A DNA stretch of 64,000 nt from Bradyrhizobium sp. B097 (lineage in GTDB: Bacteria; Pseudomonadota; Alphaproteobacteria; Rhizobiales; Xanthobacteraceae): the NCBI RefSeq assembly GCF_038957035.1, contig NZ_CP152412.1, forward strand, positions 4,460,501 through 4,524,500, written 5' to 3'. Of this stretch, positions 19,871-30,042 are shown one piece after another (positions within the stretch are counted from its first letter, which is position 1; every line of letters starts with the position of its first letter). A program made the position numbers and the translations under genes. The notes under the pieces were generated by a model. That model saw nothing but the letters and a program-made list of their open reading frames with translations. It ran no database searches and was not told where the DNA came from.

Positions 19871-21010
19871 ATGAGTGACGGCAAGAGCGGTCTGCAGCTG
19901 CGTTCGCTGCTCAAGAAGGATGGCGAACTGGAATTGTCGCTGGTCAATGTCCCGACCCCCGAGCCCGGTCCGGACGAGGTCGTGGTCCGGGTCGAGGCGT
20001 CCCCGATCAACCCGTCCGACCTCGGGCTCCTGATCGGCCCGGCCAACATGGCGGCGGCAAAGGTCACCGGCAGCAAGGAACTGCCTGTGGTGACCGCGCG
20101 CGTGCCGGAAGCGGCGTTGCCTGGCCTCGCTGCGCGGCTCGACGAGTCGATGCCGGTCGGCAATGAAGGTGCCGGCGTCGTGATCAGGACCGGCTCATCG
20201 GACGCGGCGAAAGCGTTGATGGGCCGCACCGTCGCGATGATCGGCGGTGCAATGTATGCGCAGTACCGCACGCTGCGCGTCAACGAATGCCTGCCGCTGC
20301 CCGACGGCACCACGCCGGCGGAAGGTGCGTCCTGCTTCGTCAATCCGCTGACCGCACTCGGCATGACCGAGACGATGCGGCGCGAGGGACACAAGGCGCT
20401 GGTGCACACGGCGGCGGCGTCTAACCTCGGCCAGATGCTGAACAAGATCTGCCTCAAGGACGGCATCGGTCTCGTCAACATCGTGCGCAACAAGGAGCAG
20501 GCCGACATCCTGCACAAGATCGGCGCCAAACATGTCGTCGATTCCAGCGCGCCCGATTTCATGGACAAGCTCACTGGCGCGCTGGTCGAGACCGGCGCGA
20601 CCATCGCCTTCGATGCGATCGGCGGCGGCAAGCTCGCCGGCCAGATCCTGGTCGCGATGGAAACCGCGATCAACAAGGCCGCCAAGGTCTACAGCCGCTA
20701 CGGCTCGAATGTGCACAAGCAGGTCTATGTCTATGGCGGCCTCGATACCCGCGACATCGAACTGCCGCGCGGCTTCGGCATGGCCTGGGGCATCGGCGGC
20801 TGGCTGCTGTTCCCGTTCCTGATGAAGATCGGTCCGGAGGCCGGCAACAAGCTGCGCCAGCGCGTGGTGGCCGAGTTGAAGACGACTTTCGCCAGCCACT
20901 ACACCAAGGTGGTGTCGCTGCAGGAGACCCTGCAGCTCGACAACATCGCGGTCTACGGCAAGCGCGCCACCGGCGAGAAATTCCTGATCAACCCGAACAA
21001 GGGCGCGTAA
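19871..21010 (+). CDS. MDR-family zinc-binding dehydrogenase-like (quinone oxidoreductase-like) protein
   Basis: A 379-aa medium-chain reductase. The N-terminal GroES-like part contains VVRVEASPINPSDLGLL and VGNEGAGVVIRTGSS; the Rossmann part contains ALVHTAAASNLGQMLNKICL and later AFDAIGGGKLAGQIL. The N-terminus lacks the catalytic zinc Cys/His set of alcohol dehydrogenases, which points to a quinone-oxidoreductase-like enzyme using NADPH. A good Shine-Dalgarno (gggaggt) lies 6 nt before the ATG. It follows eno closely and may be co-transcribed; it converges on ddl with a 10-nt gap. Substrate unknown. Confidence 0.85.
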   Translation: MSDGKSGLQLRSLLKKDGELELSLVNVPTPEPGPDEVVVRVEASPINPSDLGLLIGPANMAAAKVTGSKELPVVTARVPEAALPGLAARLDESMPVGNEGAGVVIRTGSSDAAKALMGRTVAMIGGAMYAQYRTLRVNECLPLPDGTTPAEGASCFVNPLTALGMTETMRREGHKALVHTAAASNLGQMLNKICLKDGIGLVNIVRNKEQADILHKIGAKHVVDSSAPDFMDKLTGALVETGATIAFDAIGGGKLAGQILVAMETAINKAAKVYSRYGSNVHKQVYVYGGLDTRDIELPRGFGMAWGIGGWLLFPFLMKIGPEAGNKLRQRVVAELKTTFASHYTKVVSLQETLQLDNIAVYGKRATGEKFLINPNKGA

Positions 21011-21020
21011 CGAACCGCGT

Positions 21021-22136
21021 TTACTCGCGCTCGAATGCCAGCTTCCTGGAGCGTTGGTGGCGCTCCAGGGCGTGGCCGATCAGGACATCCATCAGCTCGG
21101 ATTGCGGCAGGCCGCTGGCCTCCCACAGCCGCGGATACATGCTGATGTTGGTGAAGCCGGGCAGGGTGTTCGCCTCGTTCACGAAGGCCTGCTCGCCGTG
21201 CAGGAAGAAGTCGATCCGCGCCATGCCTTCGCAGCCGAGCACGCCGAACGTCTTGATGGCGAGCTCCCTGATGGTTTCGGCAACGGCAGCCGGCACGTTG
21301 GCCGGCACCTGCAGCAGCGCGCCGTCCGCATCGAGATACTTCGCGTCGTAGGAATAGAAGCCGTGCTTGTCGGACGGAACGATCTCGCCGAGCTGGGAGG
21401 CGCGGACGCGGCCCTCGGCATCCTCGAGCACGGAGCACTCGACCTCGCGGATCGGCGCGACACCGCGCTCGGCCAGGATCTTGGTGTCGAAGCGGAACGC
21501 CAGTCTGCAGCCGGCCTCGAACTCTTCCGCGGTGCGCGCCCTCGACACGCCGACCGATGATCCCATGTTGGCGGGCTTGACGAAGACCTCCTGCGATCCG
21601 AGGGCGCTGACGGCGTCGTCATAGCTGATGGGAGCCGCGCTCGACATCGCGACAAAGGGGACGATCGGCAACCCCGCGTCGCGCATCAGGCGCTTGGCGA
21701 CGTCCTTGTCCATGCCGGCCGCCGAGCCCATCACGCGCGAGCCGACATAGGCGACATCCGACAATTCCAGCGCGCCCTGCACCGTGCCATCCTCGCCGTT
21801 CGGTCCATGCAGGACCGGGAAGACGACATCGAATGCCGGCAATTCCGCCGGTCCCGCCGCCGGTCCCTGAAGCACCACGACGCGGCCCTGTCCGCCCGGC
21901 AGCAGAGCGAGTTGCGGTCCCTGGTCCGGAATGGTCAGCGCGCCGCTCCCGGTGCCGGCGCCGTTTCCCGCATCGGTGACGATCCAGCGGCCATCGCGGG
22001 TGATGCCGATCGCCGTGGCGTCATAGCGATCCGGGTCGAGCGAGCGAAGCACGTTTGCGGCCGACGCCCGCGAGACGTCGTGCTCGGCGGAACGGCCACC
22101 GAACAGGATTGCAACCCGTGTCTTGCGCTCTGCCAT
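21021..22136 (-). CDS. ddl: D-alanine--D-alanine ligase
   Basis: ATP-grasp enzyme of 371 aa that makes D-Ala-D-Ala for peptidoglycan. The sequence has RVAILFGGRSAEHDVSRASA at the start, VLHGPNGEDGTVQGALEL, the ATP-grasp segment QEVFVKPANMGSSVGVSRA, and the Mg/ATP site ...GMARIDFFLHGEQAFVNEAN and LPGFTNISMYPRLWEAS. Its length and the 'insert'-containing form resemble DdlA. It is not among division or murein genes, so it is probably a second ddl besides the one expected in the dcw cluster; that cannot be checked within this window. Confidence 0.95.
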   Translation of the reverse strand: MAERKTRVAILFGGRSAEHDVSRASAANVLRSLDPDRYDATAIGITRDGRWIVTDAGNGAGTGSGALTIPDQGPQLALLPGGQGRVVVLQGPAAGPAELPAFDVVFPVLHGPNGEDGTVQGALELSDVAYVGSRVMGSAAGMDKDVAKRLMRDAGLPIVPFVAMSSAAPISYDDAVSALGSQEVFVKPANMGSSVGVSRARTAEEFEAGCRLAFRFDTKILAERGVAPIREVECSVLEDAEGRVRASQLGEIVPSDKHGFYSYDAKYLDADGALLQVPANVPAAVAETIRELAIKTFGVLGCEGMARIDFFLHGEQAFVNEANTLPGFTNISMYPRLWEASGLPQSELMDVLIGHALERHQRSRKLAFERE

Positions 22137-22222
22137 TGCCTGCTCTTCGGTCGGCCGGATGGTCCGTGAAATCCCGCCACATTATGTTTGGAAGAACGTG
22201 TCGACAATTGGCCCCGGGCGGC

Positions 22223-22258
22223 GCGTTTCCGGAATTGGACGAGCCATCCCCTTGCATT
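22223..22258 (+). repeat. Dispersed 36-bp motif, copy 1
   Basis: gcgtttccggaattggacga, then ccat, then cttgcat, matching the copy at 26224-26259 at 33 of 36 positions by my alignment. It lies 87 nt upstream of the ddl start and in the opposite orientation to ddl. No coding function is apparent. Confidence 0.6.
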
Positions 22259-22366
22259 GATGCGGCCGGCGCCTCCCGGTGCGTCCCGCCGGCGGCGGGA
22301 CAATGTTTCGGCCACCATGCGCGCGGCGGCCGCCCGCCGCGTCGGGCGATCGAGCAATGGCCTGGT

Positions 22367-23500
22367 TCACTTCTGCAAGAGCAAGCGCACCAGCTCGGCC
22401 TGTCGCTTCGACCCGGTCTTGTCGAAGATGTTCGACAAATGCGTTCGTGCCGTTCCGACGGTGATGCCGAGTCTATCAGCGGCGGCCTGACGGCCGTCGC
22501 CCTTGACGATTTCCAGCGCGAACGCGGCTTCCGCAGGCGTCAGGCCGAAACGTCGTTGCAGGCTGCTGAGGCGTGCCTGCATGTCGGTCTCGGGATCGGT
22601 CACCAGCACGATCGCGACAGGGCACCGCGAAACGGTCCAGGGCAGCGCGGCCATTGCTGTCTCCAGCGGCACCGGTGTCACGAGAACGTTAAGCGGTGGC
22701 CGGCCGGCGTGCCGCCGCAGCGTGAGTTCGCCGCCGGCACCGATAGCGGCGGCTGCCGCGCAGGACAATACCAGTTTCCGCAGCATCCGCCCGCCGTCCG
22801 CGTCGGATGCCGACAGACGACCGGCCTCGAGCCGTAGCCCATCGTCGGCGTCGAGAAGCGCATCCGCGATGCGGTTGGTGAACAGGGGCCTAGCCTCCGC
22901 ATCGACAAGCAAGAAGCCCTGCTGCAATCTGTCAAAGCCGTCGAGCGCGCTCTCGCTGGCGAAGGTCAGCCGAAACAGGCGGCGCTGCAAAGCGACTGCG
23001 CGGACCAGATGTTGCGCAAGCGCGGCGAACAGGCGCTTCTGATCGACGTCGAATGGCGGCCGTCTGAGCGATCCGTGGCTCGTGAAGATTCCCGTCGCGC
23101 CATCGTCGACCAGCAGGTTGGTGGTCAGCGGCTCGGTGTCGTAACCGGCCGGAAGCCACCACTCCTGATAAAAATCCGTGTCCGTGAATTGGTCCCGCGT
23201 GATGAAGTTGCCGACGGTGAAAACCTTGCCCGGCGCCTGACCGATGCCGAGCGGCAGCAGCGGATTGCGCGGCGCCCAGTCCAGCAGGCGGTTGACCAGC
23301 ACGGGATCGATGCGCGGTGCGAGCAGGTTCGAGAGCCCGGTCGCCGGATCGTAGACGCCGAAGATCACCTCCGGCCCGCCGACGGCATCACCGATCCGGT
23401 TGAGGACATCAGGCCAGCGCGCGGCGTCGAGTGCGGCATCGTAGATCGCGGCGACGAGATCGAGCACCCCGTCTTCGCCGGAAAGTGTGCCGCCAAGCAT
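22367..23500 (-). CDS. LuxR-family transcriptional regulator with N-terminal PAS/GAF-like domain
   Basis: A 377-aa regulator. About 300 residues of sensor-like alpha/beta sequence (DLVAAIYDAALDAARWPDVL at the start) precede a LuxR helix-turn-helix at about residues 310-375: FGLTPAEAAFALEIVKGDGR, AAADRLGITVGTARTHLSNI and FDKTGSKRQAELVRLL. The typical pattern EAx...G.....A..L..S..TV..H...I..K is preserved, with GTARTHLSNIFDKTG. It is divergent from the trimeric autotransporter gene across about 240 nt, which suggests that it regulates that adhesin. The effector ligand is unknown. Confidence 0.85.
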   Translation of the reverse strand: MLGGTLSGEDGVLDLVAAIYDAALDAARWPDVLNRIGDAVGGPEVIFGVYDPATGLSNLLAPRIDPVLVNRLLDWAPRNPLLPLGIGQAPGKVFTVGNFITRDQFTDTDFYQEWWLPAGYDTEPLTTNLLVDDGATGIFTSHGSLRRPPFDVDQKRLFAALAQHLVRAVALQRRLFRLTFASESALDGFDRLQQGFLLVDAEARPLFTNRIADALLDADDGLRLEAGRLSASDADGGRMLRKLVLSCAAAAAIGAGGELTLRRHAGRPPLNVLVTPVPLETAMAALPWTVSRCPVAIVLVTDPETDMQARLSSLQRRFGLTPAEAAFALEIVKGDGRQAAADRLGITVGTARTHLSNIFDKTGSKRQAELVRLLLQK

Positions 23501-23738
23501 CGATCAGCCCCTGCCTGTTGCCAAATCTGACCCGGATGGCATTCGTGCCGCAAGCTCGATTTTGGGGCATCTCGCGCGTTGTTGCTGCAAAGCCTCACCT
23601 GGCGACATTCAGGTTGCAACGCAGTCTTTCCTCCCGGGCCTCCGACGAACGTCAGATGCGACCATCCCGCGGCTTGGTGAAGGTGCCGCAGCGGCAGTTC
23701 AATCGGCAGACTCGCGCCGTCCGTTTCTGGGGGCTCGC

Positions 23739-25484
23739 ATGTACCGTCATCGGCGTCACAAAACCATCATCCCGCCGGTCGGCAGCCGGTCTCGCAAGGC
23801 CGGCTTGCTGACAAGCGACACGCTTGCCCGCGGTGTCGTCTGCCTGCTCGGCGCCAGCGCGATGCTCTATCCATCGGCGGCGCGCTCGGCGGACTATGCG
23901 GCCGGCGGCGGCGTCGTCAATGCACCGTCAGGGTTTGCGACGGCGGTCGGCTCCGGCGCGAGCACAACCGGCATATCTGCGACGGCCTACGGCTCAGGCA
24001 GTGCGGCGACCGGCGCCGATGCGACCGCGATCGGCCACGAAAGCTTGGCCACCGGCGTCGCTGCAAGCGCCTTCGGCACTTTTAGCACCGCCACCGGAGC
24101 CGCCGCGACGGCGATCGGCTCGGGCAGCTTCGCGAACGGCACGCAGGCGACCGCGACCGGTAACGACAGCCTGGCCACCGGCGCCAATGCAAGCGCCTAC
24201 GGCACTTTTAGCACCGCCACCGGAGCCGCCGCGACGGCGACGGGCGTGGAGAGTACGGCGAACGGCACCAACGCGACGGCGACCGGTATGTTGAGCTCCG
24301 CGACGGGCACCAATGCAACCGCAACAGGCCAAAGCAGCATCGCCAATGGATTCGGTGCGACCGCGACCGGCGCAGGCAGCAACGCGATCGGTAACCTCGC
24401 AGCGGCGGCGGGCGCGGGCAGCAATGCGAACGGCGCGGAAGCGACCGCGACCGGCGCAAGCAGCAACGCGATCGGCACCTTCGCAACCGCGACAGGCCAA
24501 GGCAGCTTCGCCAACGGGTTCGGTGCAACCGCGACCGGCGCCGGCAGCATCGCCAATGGAGACCGGGCCACTGCGACCGGCGCGGGCAGCACCGCGACCG
24601 GCAATAACGCAAGCGCGTTGGGACGGTCCGCCACCGCGACCGGCGATTCCGCAACGGCTGTCGGCGCGGACAGCATCGCCAACGGCACGACCGCCAGCGC
24701 GTTCGGCCGAGGCAGCAACGCCACCGGGGTGGCGACGACCGCGATCGGACAGGCGAGCATCGCGAACGCCACCGGCGCGACCGCGGTCGGCGCCAGTTCA
24801 AAGGCGACCGCGTCCGGTGCGGTCGCGGTCGGTTACAATGCCGCTGCCACCGGCACCAATGCGATCGCGATCGGCAATGGCGCGGTCGCGACGGGTTCGA
24901 TCGCGGTCGGCGCCGGCGCTTCGGCTTCCAATGGCGGCGCTGCGTTCGGTGACGGCGCTGTGGCGACGGGAACGAATTCGGCCGCCTTCGGCAGCAATGC
25001 GACGGCGACCTTCGCCAATTCGACCGCGATCGGCGCCGGTGCGGCGACGACGGCCGCCAACCAGATCGCGGTGGGCACCGCGTCCAGCACCTATCGCCTC
25101 TCGGGCATAACCTCGGCCGCGAGCCTCGCCGCGCAATCCGGACCGACCCAGGTCGTGACGACGGACGCCGCCGGGAATCTGGCGTCCGCCGGATTCAGCG
25201 GGCAGGATATTTCCACCCTGCAGTCCAACGTCTCGACGTTGCAGACGCAGATGCGACAGGCATTTGAGGGCACGGCGATCGCGATCGCCATGGGCGGCGC
25301 GGCGCTGCCGTCGGACAAGAGGTTTGCGATCTCGACCAATTGGGGCACGTTCCGCGGACAGAATGCCATGAGCCTCGGAGCGCAGATGCGGCTGAGCCAG
25401 TATGTCGTGCTCAATGGTGGCGTCGCCGCCGGTTTCGCGCAGGGCGGCGTCGGGGGACGGGCCGGAGTGACCGTTGCGTGGTGA
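23739..25484 (+). CDS. Trimeric autotransporter adhesin (YadA-like head and anchor)
   Basis: A 581-aa surface adhesin of type Vc secretion. Residues 1-51 form a long, basic, ESPR-like signal peptide (MYRHRRHKTIIPP ... LLGASAMLYPSAARSA). Residues about 55-460 are YadA-head repeats of 14 residues, pattern AxGxxSxAxGxxAT (for example SNATGVATTAIGQA). A short coiled coil (DISTLQSNVSTLQTQM) joins a C-terminal four-strand YadA anchor ending GGRAGVTVAW with a terminal aromatic. There is almost no stalk, so the protein would be a short 'lollipop'. A 126-bp block is duplicated in the head. The start at 23739 fits the signal peptide; the frame is open further upstream. The stop overlaps the next gene by 11 nt. 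Confidence 0.92.
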   Translation: MYRHRRHKTIIPPVGSRSRKAGLLTSDTLARGVVCLLGASAMLYPSAARSADYAAGGGVVNAPSGFATAVGSGASTTGISATAYGSGSAATGADATAIGHESLATGVAASAFGTFSTATGAAATAIGSGSFANGTQATATGNDSLATGANASAYGTFSTATGAAATATGVESTANGTNATATGMLSSATGTNATATGQSSIANGFGATATGAGSNAIGNLAAAAGAGSNANGAEATATGASSNAIGTFATATGQGSFANGFGATATGAGSIANGDRATATGAGSTATGNNASALGRSATATGDSATAVGADSIANGTTASAFGRGSNATGVATTAIGQASIANATGATAVGASSKATASGAVAVGYNAAATGTNAIAIGNGAVATGSIAVGAGASASNGGAAFGDGAVATGTNSAAFGSNATATFANSTAIGAGAATTAANQIAVGTASSTYRLSGITSAASLAAQSGPTQVVTTDAAGNLASAGFSGQDISTLQSNVSTLQTQMRQAFEGTAIAIAMGGAALPSDKRFAISTNWGTFRGQNAMSLGAQMRLSQYVVLNGGVAAGFAQGGVGGRAGVTVAW

Positions 25485-26085
25485 TCGGAAAGCAATCTGG
25501 CTGCTGGCTCTGGTAGCTGCGGGTGCGTTGCTGGCGGCGGCTGCCGCCTGTCACGCGGAAGCGCCTCCGCCGGCACCAAAGCCGGCCCAGATCGATCGCA
25601 ACGGCGTGCTCATGCTGGTCCGCTCCTCGCTGCTCGCACTCGATCACGCCAACAAGACAGGCAACTACACGGTGCTGCGCGATATCGGCGCGCCGGGCTT
25701 TCAAATCAACTCGGCCGCCCGCCTCGGGGAGATCTTCGCCAAGCTGCGCAACGACAATCTCGACCTTTCCGGTGTCGCCGTGATCGATCCGCAGCTCAAT
25801 CTGTTGCCGCAGATCGAGGCTAACGGACTGATGCATATGGCGGGCTTCTTTCCCTCGGTGCCGAACCAAGTCAATTTCGACCTGGCGTTCGCACCGGTGA
25901 ACGGGCAGTGGCGGTTGTTCGGAATCTCGGTATCGATTGGACAGAGCGGGCCCACCGCGCCTGAGCCGCCGGCCGCGCAAAAACAGGCGCCCACAAACGG
26001 CGCCAGACCGGCGGCTGCAAAGTCTTCATCTGGCGGCAAGCTCGTGCCCGCGGAGAAGCCGGCCGATGTCCCGGCGCCGAAATAG
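25474..26085 (+). CDS. Exported hypothetical protein coupled to the adhesin gene
   Basis: A 203-aa protein translated from a TTG that overlaps the adhesin stop by 11 nt, so it is probably coupled to adhesin translation. The N-terminal signal peptide (AIWLLALVAAGALLAAAAAC) ends near a cysteine, so it is either Sec-processed or a lipoprotein with an imperfect lipobox. The mature part is a compact alpha/beta domain (IDRNGVLMLVRSSLLALDHA, FQINSAARLGEIFAKLR, QVNFDLAFAPVNGQWRLFGI) of NTF2-like flavour. A Pro/Ala-rich tail follows. I cannot name the family. Its position suggests a role in adhesin export or anchoring, like SadB for SadA, which is inference. Confidence 0.8.
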   Translation: MRGDRKAIWLLALVAAGALLAAAAACHAEAPPPAPKPAQIDRNGVLMLVRSSLLALDHANKTGNYTVLRDIGAPGFQINSAARLGEIFAKLRNDNLDLSGVAVIDPQLNLLPQIEANGLMHMAGFFPSVPNQVNFDLAFAPVNGQWRLFGISVSIGQSGPTAPEPPAAQKQAPTNGARPAAAKSSSGGKLVPAEKPADVPAPK

Positions 26086-26223
26086 ACCGACACCGGCGAT
26101 GGCCGTGCTGTATCCCGCGACCTGACCCAGCAGCACCTTTTCAGCGGCGACCTCGCCGAACGCCTGAAACTTCAGAGGGCGGACGCGAGTTGAACGCCCC
26201 GGCGGAGCGGTTTCATAAACGCT

Positions 26224-26259
26224 GCGTTTCCGGAATTGGACGATCCATGCACTTGCATC
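26224..26259 (+). repeat. Dispersed 36-bp motif, copy 2
   Basis: Second copy of the motif at 22223-22258, with mismatches at only three positions in the core. Here it lies 64 nt upstream of the FMN reductase ATG and in the same orientation as that gene. The flanks on both sides are unrelated except for short patches. Confidence 0.6.
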
Positions 26260-26322
26260 TTTCTTGGCGTGCCGGTAGGTGAAGTGGACCAGTCTTACGC
26301 GCAACCCGAGGGGAATTTTGTA

Positions 26323-26874
26323 ATGGCCTATAACATCGTCACCATCGTCGGCAGCATCCGCAAGCAGAGCTTCTCGCTCAAGATCGCCAATGCGCTGGCC
26401 AAGCTCGCGCCGGCCTCGCTGAAGCTCGATGTGACGACCCTCGAGGGCATTTCCTTCTTCAACCAGGACCTCGAGGCGGCGCCGCCGGCGGATTGGCTGG
26501 CCTTTCGCGAGAAGCTGCAGAAGTCGAACGGCGTGCTGTTCGTGACCCCCGAATACAACCGCTCGGTCCCGGGCGTGCTGAAGAACGCGATCGACGTTGC
26601 CTCGCGGCCCTATGGCAAGAGCTCGTTCATCGGCAAGCCGGTCGGCATCATCTCCAACTCGCCGGGTCCGCTCGGCGGCGTCAGCGCGGCGAAGCACCTG
26701 CAGAACATCCTGCCGGGCATTTCCGGCCCGATCCTCGGTCAGCCGGAAACCTATCTCAACGGCGTCGGCGATGCCTTCGACGACAAGGGCGAACTGACCA
26801 AGGAAGCGCTCAAGACGGTGTTGCAGCAGTACCTCGCCGCCTTCGCCGCCTTCGTCGAAAAGCAGAACGGCTAA
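26323..26874 (+). CDS. NADPH-dependent FMN reductase family protein
   Basis: Flavodoxin-like flavoprotein reductase of 183 aa, of the ChrR/YieF/azoreductase group that reduces quinones, chromate or azo compounds by two-electron transfer. The FMN phosphate loop VGSIRKQSFSLKIANAL (residues 8-24) and the family hallmark TPEYNRSVPGVLKNAIDVAS are complete. The ATG at 26323 is preceded by a purine-rich gagggga and gives the typical first strand. It is preceded by 237 nt of non-coding DNA with a dispersed motif, and followed by repeat E. Native substrate unknown. Confidence 0.9.
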   Translation: MAYNIVTIVGSIRKQSFSLKIANALAKLAPASLKLDVTTLEGISFFNQDLEAAPPADWLAFREKLQKSNGVLFVTPEYNRSVPGVLKNAIDVASRPYGKSSFIGKPVGIISNSPGPLGGVSAAKHLQNILPGISGPILGQPETYLNGVGDAFDDKGELTKEALKTVLQQYLAAFAAFVEKQNG

Positions 26875-26883
26875 CCCGGCGCC

Positions 26884-27000
26884 CCGTTCCGATTGAATCG
26901 GAGCGGGGCTCCAGGTTTGTTGTTCTGACGGGTTTTCTGCGCGCGAACCGCTATCGATCCCGGATCAAGTCCGGGACAGGCTTCGCTCGAAAACGCTCTG
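26884..27000. repeat. Dispersed repeat, family E, copy 2
   Basis: Carries the same order of modules as 7844-7954: palindrome ccgattgaatcgg, then ctgacgggttttctgcgcgc, the inverted repeat cccggatcaagtccggg and the tail ttcgctcgaaaacgc. It sits between the FMN reductase gene and ftsB. Confidence 0.75.
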
Positions 27001-27041
27001 GTTTAGCACTCCGTTAACCGCATGGTCGCATCTTCGCGGCC

Positions 27042-27359
27042 ATGGTTTCCCGCACACGCCTCAAATCGATTCTGACCGGGCTCGCCCTCTACACGCTGGC
27101 GGCGCTGATGGTCGGCTATTTCGGCGTCAACGCCTATACCGGCAAATACGGCCTGAACGCGCGGCAAGAGCTCGACCAGGAAATCATCGCGCTGACTTCG
27201 GAGCTGGCGCGCTTGAAGAAGGAACGAGCCGAGGGCGAGCAGCGGGTGTCGCTGCTGCGGTCGGATCGGGTCGATCCCGACATGCTGGACGAGCGTGCGC
27301 GCTTCCAGCTCGACTACGCCAATCCGCGCGATCTGGTTCGGATCAACAAGGCGAACTGA
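27042..27359 (+). CDS. ftsB: Septum formation initiator FtsB/DivIC family protein
   Basis: Small bitopic inner-membrane division protein of 105 aa. One transmembrane helix (about residues 8-30, GLALYTLAALMVGYFGVNAY) is followed by a heptad-rich coiled coil (QELDQEIIALTSELARLKKE) and a short C-terminal domain ending VDPDMLDERARFQLDYANP, the FtsB/DivIC signature. FtsB joins FtsL and FtsQ in the divisome. In many alphaproteobacteria it lies between eno and pdhA, as here. The promoter region of pdhA follows (206 nt). Confidence 0.92.
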   Translation: MVSRTRLKSILTGLALYTLAALMVGYFGVNAYTGKYGLNARQELDQEIIALTSELARLKKERAEGEQRVSLLRSDRVDPDMLDERARFQLDYANPRDLVRINKAN

Positions 27360-27565
27360 CACCGGCAGTGATTTTTGGACAGCGTGTGTCCGAAATTAAC
27401 TCGCGCCCGTTCTTCAAATTTCAAAATCGATCGATCAACATCACAAAAATGTCGCGCCGCGTTGCAGTGCGGCATAGCAAAATTCCATCCGGCGAATGCA
27501 ATCCTTCCAAGGCGATTTGAGTTGGGTTAGAGAGGGTTCTTCGACTTCTCTCACCCGGAATTGCC

Positions 27566-28585
27566 ATGGCCACACCCAAGAAAACCGTCGCAAAGGAATC
27601 AGGGCAGGAGAAGGCTGGCTCTCCGCCCGAATTCTCGAGGGAGCAGGAGCTGAAGGCTCTGCGGGACATGCTTCTGATCCGTCGCTTCGAGGAGAAGGCC
27701 GGTCAGCTCTACGGCATGGGTGCGATCGGCGGCTTTTGCCATCTCTATATTGGCCAGGAGGCCGTCGTGGTCGGCATGCAGATGGCGTTGAAGCCCGGCG
27801 ACGAGGTCATAACCGGCTACCGCGACCACGGCCACATGCTGGCTTGCGACATGGAAGCCAAGGGCGTGATGGCGGAACTGACCGGACGCCGCGGCGGCTA
27901 TTCCCGCGGCAAGGGCGGCTCCATGCACATGTTCAGCAAGGAGAAGCATTTCTACGGCGGTCACGGAATCGTGGGCGCACAGGTGTCGCTCGGCACCGGC
28001 CTTGCGTTCGCCAACCGCTATCGCGGCAACGATAACGTCAGCGTGACCTATTTCGGCGACGGCGCGGCCAACCAGGGCCAGGTCTACGAAAGCTTCAACA
28101 TGGCGGAGCTGTGGAAGCTGCCGGTGATCTACGTCATCGAGAACAATCGCTACGCGATGGGCACCGCGGTGTCGCGCGCCTCGGCGCAGCAGGACTTCTC
28201 CAAGCGCGGCGTTTCGTTCAACATTCCCGGCAGGCAGGTCGACGGCATGGATGTACGCGCCGTGAAGGCCGCCGCCGATGAGGCCACGGCATGGTGCCGC
28301 GGCGGCAATGGTCCAATCATCCTCGAGATGCAGACCTACCGTTACCGCGGCCACTCGATGTCCGATCCGGCGAAGTACCGCACCCGCGAGGAGGTCGAGA
28401 AGGTTCGCCACGACCAGGACCCGATCGAGCAGGTGCGCAACCGCTTGCTGGCGGCAGGCGCGAGCGAGCAGGATTTGAAGGCGATCGATGCCGAGGTGCG
28501 CGAGATCGTCAACGCAGCCGCTGACTTCGCGCAGCACGATCCGGAGCCGGATCCGGCCGAGCTTTACACCGACATCTACCGCTGA
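27566..28585 (+). CDS. pdhA: Pyruvate dehydrogenase E1 component, alpha subunit
   Basis: Thiamine-diphosphate-dependent E1 alpha of the pyruvate dehydrogenase complex (339 aa), which decarboxylates pyruvate and passes acetyl to the lipoyl E2. The TPP/Mg motif runs FGDGAANQGQVYESFNMA to VIENN, and the region SRGKGGSMHMFSKEKHFYGG and YRYRGHSMSDPAKYRTREE (phosphorylation-loop equivalent) is standard. The N-terminus (MATPKKTVAKESGQEK) is a short basic/linker segment. First gene of a seven-gene operon; pdhB follows after 45 nt. Confidence 0.97.
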   Translation: MATPKKTVAKESGQEKAGSPPEFSREQELKALRDMLLIRRFEEKAGQLYGMGAIGGFCHLYIGQEAVVVGMQMALKPGDEVITGYRDHGHMLACDMEAKGVMAELTGRRGGYSRGKGGSMHMFSKEKHFYGGHGIVGAQVSLGTGLAFANRYRGNDNVSVTYFGDGAANQGQVYESFNMAELWKLPVIYVIENNRYAMGTAVSRASAQQDFSKRGVSFNIPGRQVDGMDVRAVKAAADEATAWCRGGNGPIILEMQTYRYRGHSMSDPAKYRTREEVEKVRHDQDPIEQVRNRLLAAGASEQDLKAIDAEVREIVNAAADFAQHDPEPDPAELYTDIYR

Positions 28586-28630
28586 CCCCACCCGCGCAGA
28601 AGAATCTCAAGACCGATTTCGGGAGCTGAT

Positions 28631-30037
<1,407 letters not shown>

Positions 30038-30042
30038 CGACG

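Noticed and set aside
24000..25000. Regular 42-nt periodicity that could be taken for a CRISPR or minisatellite array
   Set aside because: It is in frame and encodes 14-residue YadA-head repeats with variable DNA; there are no unique spacers, and no cas genes are present.
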